This document shows positions 61,838 through 64,000 of a stretch of 64,000 bases of DNA, piece after piece. The stretch covers positions 124,001 through 188,000 of the forward strand of contig NZ_JAPDKN010000002.1 of the NCBI RefSeq assembly GCF_026163565.1. The letters run 5' to 3'. The position numbers and the translations under genes are program-made. The stretch comes from Chryseobacterium sp. YIM B08800 (lineage in GTDB: Bacteria; Bacteroidota; Bacteroidia; Flavobacteriales; Weeksellaceae). The notes below the pieces were generated by a model. The model saw only the letters and a program-made list of their open reading frames with translations, did no database searches and had not been told where the DNA came from. Each line of letters begins with the position of its first letter. The stretch's first letter is position 1.

Positions 61838-61911
61838 TCTAGCAGATTTTACAGATTAAGCAGATAAATAAAAGAAAAAAAATCTGCAAAATTTGCCTAA
61901 TCTGCGAGATA
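61838..61911. repeat. Imperfect inverted repeat with GCAGAT motifs (family C)
   Basis: TCTAGCAGATTTTACAGATT with AAGCAGAT on the left pairs with the complement of ATCTGCAAAATTTGCCTAAT with CTGCGAGAT on the right. A third dispersed intergenic palindrome family in this window. Confidence 0.6.
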
Positions 61912-61918
61912 TTAATTA

Positions 61919-61955
61919 GCCCTTTCAACATTTCTAATGCTGAAAGGGTTTTTAA
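61919..61955 (+). terminator. Terminator after the TPR-like protein gene
   Basis: CCCTTTCAACATT-TCT-AATGCTGAAAGGG pairs with one mismatch, followed by TTTTT. Confidence 0.8.
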
Positions 61956-62061
61956 GATTTCAGAACTTTTTATTACAGTTCGGAATAGAAAAGTAACCTT
62001 TCAGTGAGAAAAAATTTTCACAGAGTTTAATAAAAGCTAATTTTGAAGTATAAATTAACCA

Positions 62062-63375
62062 ATGAAACGTAAAGATTTTATCATATTATTTTGGGTGTCT
62101 TTGGCAACTACTCTGATTTTCTTTTTCCTTTCGACGAAAGAAAAAAATCTTGAGAATTTCTCGCTTACCTTATTTATTTCAGTGATGTATTCTTTTTTGA
62201 TAGGAACTGGAAATGGCTTGATTAATAGCTTTCTCAACAAAAATGTTCCTTGGTCTGAAGCGACAACCAAAAGAGCGATTTTAAGCATTGTTTCAATTCT
62301 TATTGCCAATTTTATTTTGGTGTATTTCTGCAACTACATCAACTTTGTTGTTATTCAAAAAGTAGCTACAACAGAAGCATTTTTCTCAGGAAAATACAAT
62401 TTTATCAATTGGTTTATGGTGAATGTTGCTTTGCTGATTTCGGCTTTTCTACACGCTAAAAGTTTTATGGAAGAACTTAAAAGATCTTCCAAAAAAGAAG
62501 TGGTTGAGCAGAAATTAATCGCAAAATCTGCCAATGCCCAATTTGAAAGTTTAAAAAACCAGCTTGATCCGCATTTTTTATTTAATTCTTTAAATGTTTT
62601 AAGCTCGTTGATCGATGAAAATCCTAGCCAGGCTCAGAAGTTTACTGCTTCAATGTCAAAGATTTACAGATACGTTTTGGAGCAGAAAGATAAAGAATTG
62701 GTGACGATTGAAGACGAAATAGAATTTGCAAAAACTTATTGCGGTCTACTGAAAACAAGATTTGAAGACAGTGTTAATTTTATTTTTGATGTAAAAGAAA
62801 ATGATTTACGACGATTTGTAGTTCCGCTTTCTCTGCAATTGCTTTTGGAAAATTGCATCAAACATAATCTGGCAACATCTTCAAAACCTTTGCTGATCAG
62901 AATTTTTACGGAAGGAGGTACTTTATGCATAGAAAATAATCTGCAAATCCGTGAACAGATCAAAGAAAGTGCAGGAATAGGTTTGGCAAACATTGTACAA
63001 CGCTATTCTTTATTGACGAAAAAAAATGTTTTTATTGAAAAATCTGAAGATTATTTTAAAGTAAAACTTCCGATCTTATCTGAAAAACCAAATACTGAAA
63101 AGGTTGATGCAAAAAGCCAGGATAAAGCTTATGAAAGAGCTAAGAAAAGAGTAAAAGAAATAAAAGGTTTTTATGGGAATCTTATTTCATATTGCACGGT
63201 TATTCCTTTCCTTATTTTTGTGAATTTTTATACTCAAAATCATTATTATTGGTTTTGGTGGCCGCTTTTAGGATGGGGTGTTGGTGTGGCTTCTCACGCA
63301 TTTCAGGTATTTGGAATCGGGACATCTTGGCAGGAAAAAAAGATTCAGGAAATTATGGATAAACAGAAAAAATAG
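62062..63375 (+). CDS. LytS-type sensor histidine kinase with C-terminal 2TM domain
   Basis: This 437-aa protein has four N-terminal membrane helices (about 6-23, 36-52, 70-95, 115-135) and a HisK_3-type kinase core with phospho-acceptor His171 in QLDPHFLFNSLNVL. An ATPase region (about 265-335, LLLENCIKHNL and GIGLANIVQRY) follows, and then a 2TM domain (about 350-437, KRVKEIKGFYGNLISYCTV). Having a 2TM domain after the kinase is unusual, and the next gene encodes a free copy of that domain. A response regulator (LytTR) is expected nearby but is not in the window. Confidence 0.9.
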   Translation: MKRKDFIILFWVSLATTLIFFFLSTKEKNLENFSLTLFISVMYSFLIGTGNGLINSFLNKNVPWSEATTKRAILSIVSILIANFILVYFCNYINFVVIQKVATTEAFFSGKYNFINWFMVNVALLISAFLHAKSFMEELKRSSKKEVVEQKLIAKSANAQFESLKNQLDPHFLFNSLNVLSSLIDENPSQAQKFTASMSKIYRYVLEQKDKELVTIEDEIEFAKTYCGLLKTRFEDSVNFIFDVKENDLRRFVVPLSLQLLLENCIKHNLATSSKPLLIRIFTEGGTLCIENNLQIREQIKESAGIGLANIVQRYSLLTKKNVFIEKSEDYFKVKLPILSEKPNTEKVDAKSQDKAYERAKKRVKEIKGFYGNLISYCTVIPFLIFVNFYTQNHYYWFWWPLLGWGVGVASHAFQVFGIGTSWQEKKIQEIMDKQKK

Positions 63376-63380
63376 AAATC

Positions 63381-63680
63381 ATGGAAAAATTTGACGAAAA
63401 TGATATCAATTATCAACAGGCAAAAAGACAGGTAGAAAGATTGAGAGGTTTCTACGGGCATTTATTTTCTTACGTAGCTGTAAACCTTTTGATTGTTTAT
63501 TATAACTACATCAATTTAAAACCAAATGAGAGCTATTTTCAGTTTAAAAATTTCATTACGGCTGTGTTTTGGGGAGTAGGTCTTTTGGCTCATGTATTGT
63601 TTGTTTTTTTACCTAAATTTAACTTTGCAAAAAAATGGGAAGAGAAGAAGATCAAAGAATTAATGGATAAAAATAAATAG
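63381..63680 (+). CDS. 2TM domain protein
   Basis: This 99-aa protein has two membrane helices (about 27-45 and 58-77). It is closely similar in layout to the end of the preceding kinase (RQVERLRGFYGHLFSYVAVNLLIVYYNY; KKWEEKKIKELMDK at the C-terminus). It starts 5 bp after the kinase stop and is probably translated with it. It may bind or modulate the kinase through the shared domain. Confidence 0.8.
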   Translation: MEKFDENDINYQQAKRQVERLRGFYGHLFSYVAVNLLIVYYNYINLKPNESYFQFKNFITAVFWGVGLLAHVLFVFLPKFNFAKKWEEKKIKELMDKNK

Positions 63681-63681
63681 A

Positions 63682-64000
63682 ATGAATGCATTATATCTGC
63701 TTTTTTACGTTTCGATTGCTGCATGGTTTTTAAGCGAAATTTATTACAAGCAAAAATTTAAATCAGAAACGAAAGACCAAAAGAAAGATAAATCTACACT
63801 CAATATTTTGTGGGTAGTGATTATTCCGTCGGTTTTTACGGCGGTAACCATTTCTAATCTTACTTCTTTTCCTATCAGAAACCAATATTGGATTTTATAC
63901 TTAGGTGAGTTTTTAATTGTGATTGGAGTCATTTTCCGTTGGATCATCATTAAATCTCTCGGAAAATTTTTCACGGTAGATGTTTCAATTAGAGAAAATC
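63682..64000 (+). CDS. Isoprenylcysteine carboxyl methyltransferase-like protein (3' end beyond window)
   Basis: The first 106 codons encode a polytopic membrane protein (helices about 2-18, 42-60, 73-92) that resembles the ICMT/phosphatidylethanolamine N-methyltransferase-like family: RWIIIKSLGKFFTVDVSIREN matches the family block before its catalytic C-terminus, which lies outside the window. It starts 1 base after the 2TM gene stop, so it belongs to the same operon. Confidence 0.7.
   Translation, partial: MNALYLLFYVSIAAWFLSEIYYKQKFKSETKDQKKDKSTLNILWVVIIPSVFTAVTISNLTSFPIRNQYWILYLGEFLIVIGVIFRWIIIKSLGKFFTVDVSIREN

Noticed and set aside
62055..62333. A 92-codon minus-strand frame at the start of the histidine kinase
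   Set aside because: Antisense shadow of the kinase membrane helices; no independent support.
1..64000. tRNA, rRNA or insertion sequences
   Set aside because: No tRNA T-arm/acceptor pattern, rRNA segment, transposase frame or paired terminal repeats of IS type was seen by eye. A dedicated tRNA scan was not possible.

Overview
The window is a chromosomal segment of a low-GC Bacteroidota, most likely class Flavobacteriia, family Weeksellaceae, close to Chryseobacterium. Support: AT-rich intergenic DNA, Bacteroidota promoters (TAnnTTTG with an upstream TTG), a type IX secretion lipoprotein (SprE/PorW), a fused MurF-alanine racemase, a GH92 mannosidase, a TonB receptor with a carboxypeptidase-like N-terminal domain, and families of intergenic repeats. 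No tRNA, rRNA, insertion sequence, prophage or CRISPR array was recognised.

Layout. Bases 1-6118 (minus strand) hold an accessory NAD/ADP-ribose cassette: nrtR-type Nudix regulator, NADAR (YbiA) protein, 2OG-Fe(II) dioxygenase, small helical protein, VWA protein, shortened PurA paralog, a fusion of a crystallin-J1-like domain with a PARG-like (TIGR02452) domain, and DUF4291. nrtR and NADAR share a 25-nt promoter/leader element. Bases 6.2-31.4 kb are mostly housekeeping: lepA, GH92, an ECF sigma/anti-sigma/sensor trio, kdsC, maf, sprE, tsaB, RhuM, an SDR, yraN, an LD-carboxypeptidase, LysE, rnr, rpiB and a DUF4139 protein.

Bases 31.4-36.9 kb look origin-proximal. An AT-rich gap upstream of pgk has clustered DnaA-box-like 9-mers and phased ATTGTTA repeats, and mnmG is flanked by two perfect parS sites. 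Genes to the left are mostly on the minus strand and genes to the right are mixed, which fits but does not prove an origin. Behind pgk are two tandem hairpins and three copies of a roughly 40-bp repeat.

Bases 36.9-43.1 kb (minus) form a tight operon ending in murF-alr, a patatin/outer-membrane barrel protein and ybeY, with a toxin-antitoxin pair at its head next to tdk. Then come rsmI and a WG-repeat protein (both with TTG starts), fabG, a TPR/LuxR-type regulator and guaC. At 51.1-54.0 kb is a small operon of an Lgt-like membrane protein lacking key residues, a 77-aa membrane protein, a cysteine-rich COG1964/Tes-like radical SAM enzyme and a membrane protein. The right end has a GNAT gene with an apparent frameshift in its last codons, surE, a tail-specific protease, sodC, a TonB receptor, a LytS-type histidine kinase carrying a 2TM domain, a free 2TM protein and the start of an ICMT-family gene.

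The best candidates for something new are the ADP-ribose cassette with its shared promoter element, the origin/parS region with the post-pgk repeats, and the Lgt-like/radical SAM operon.
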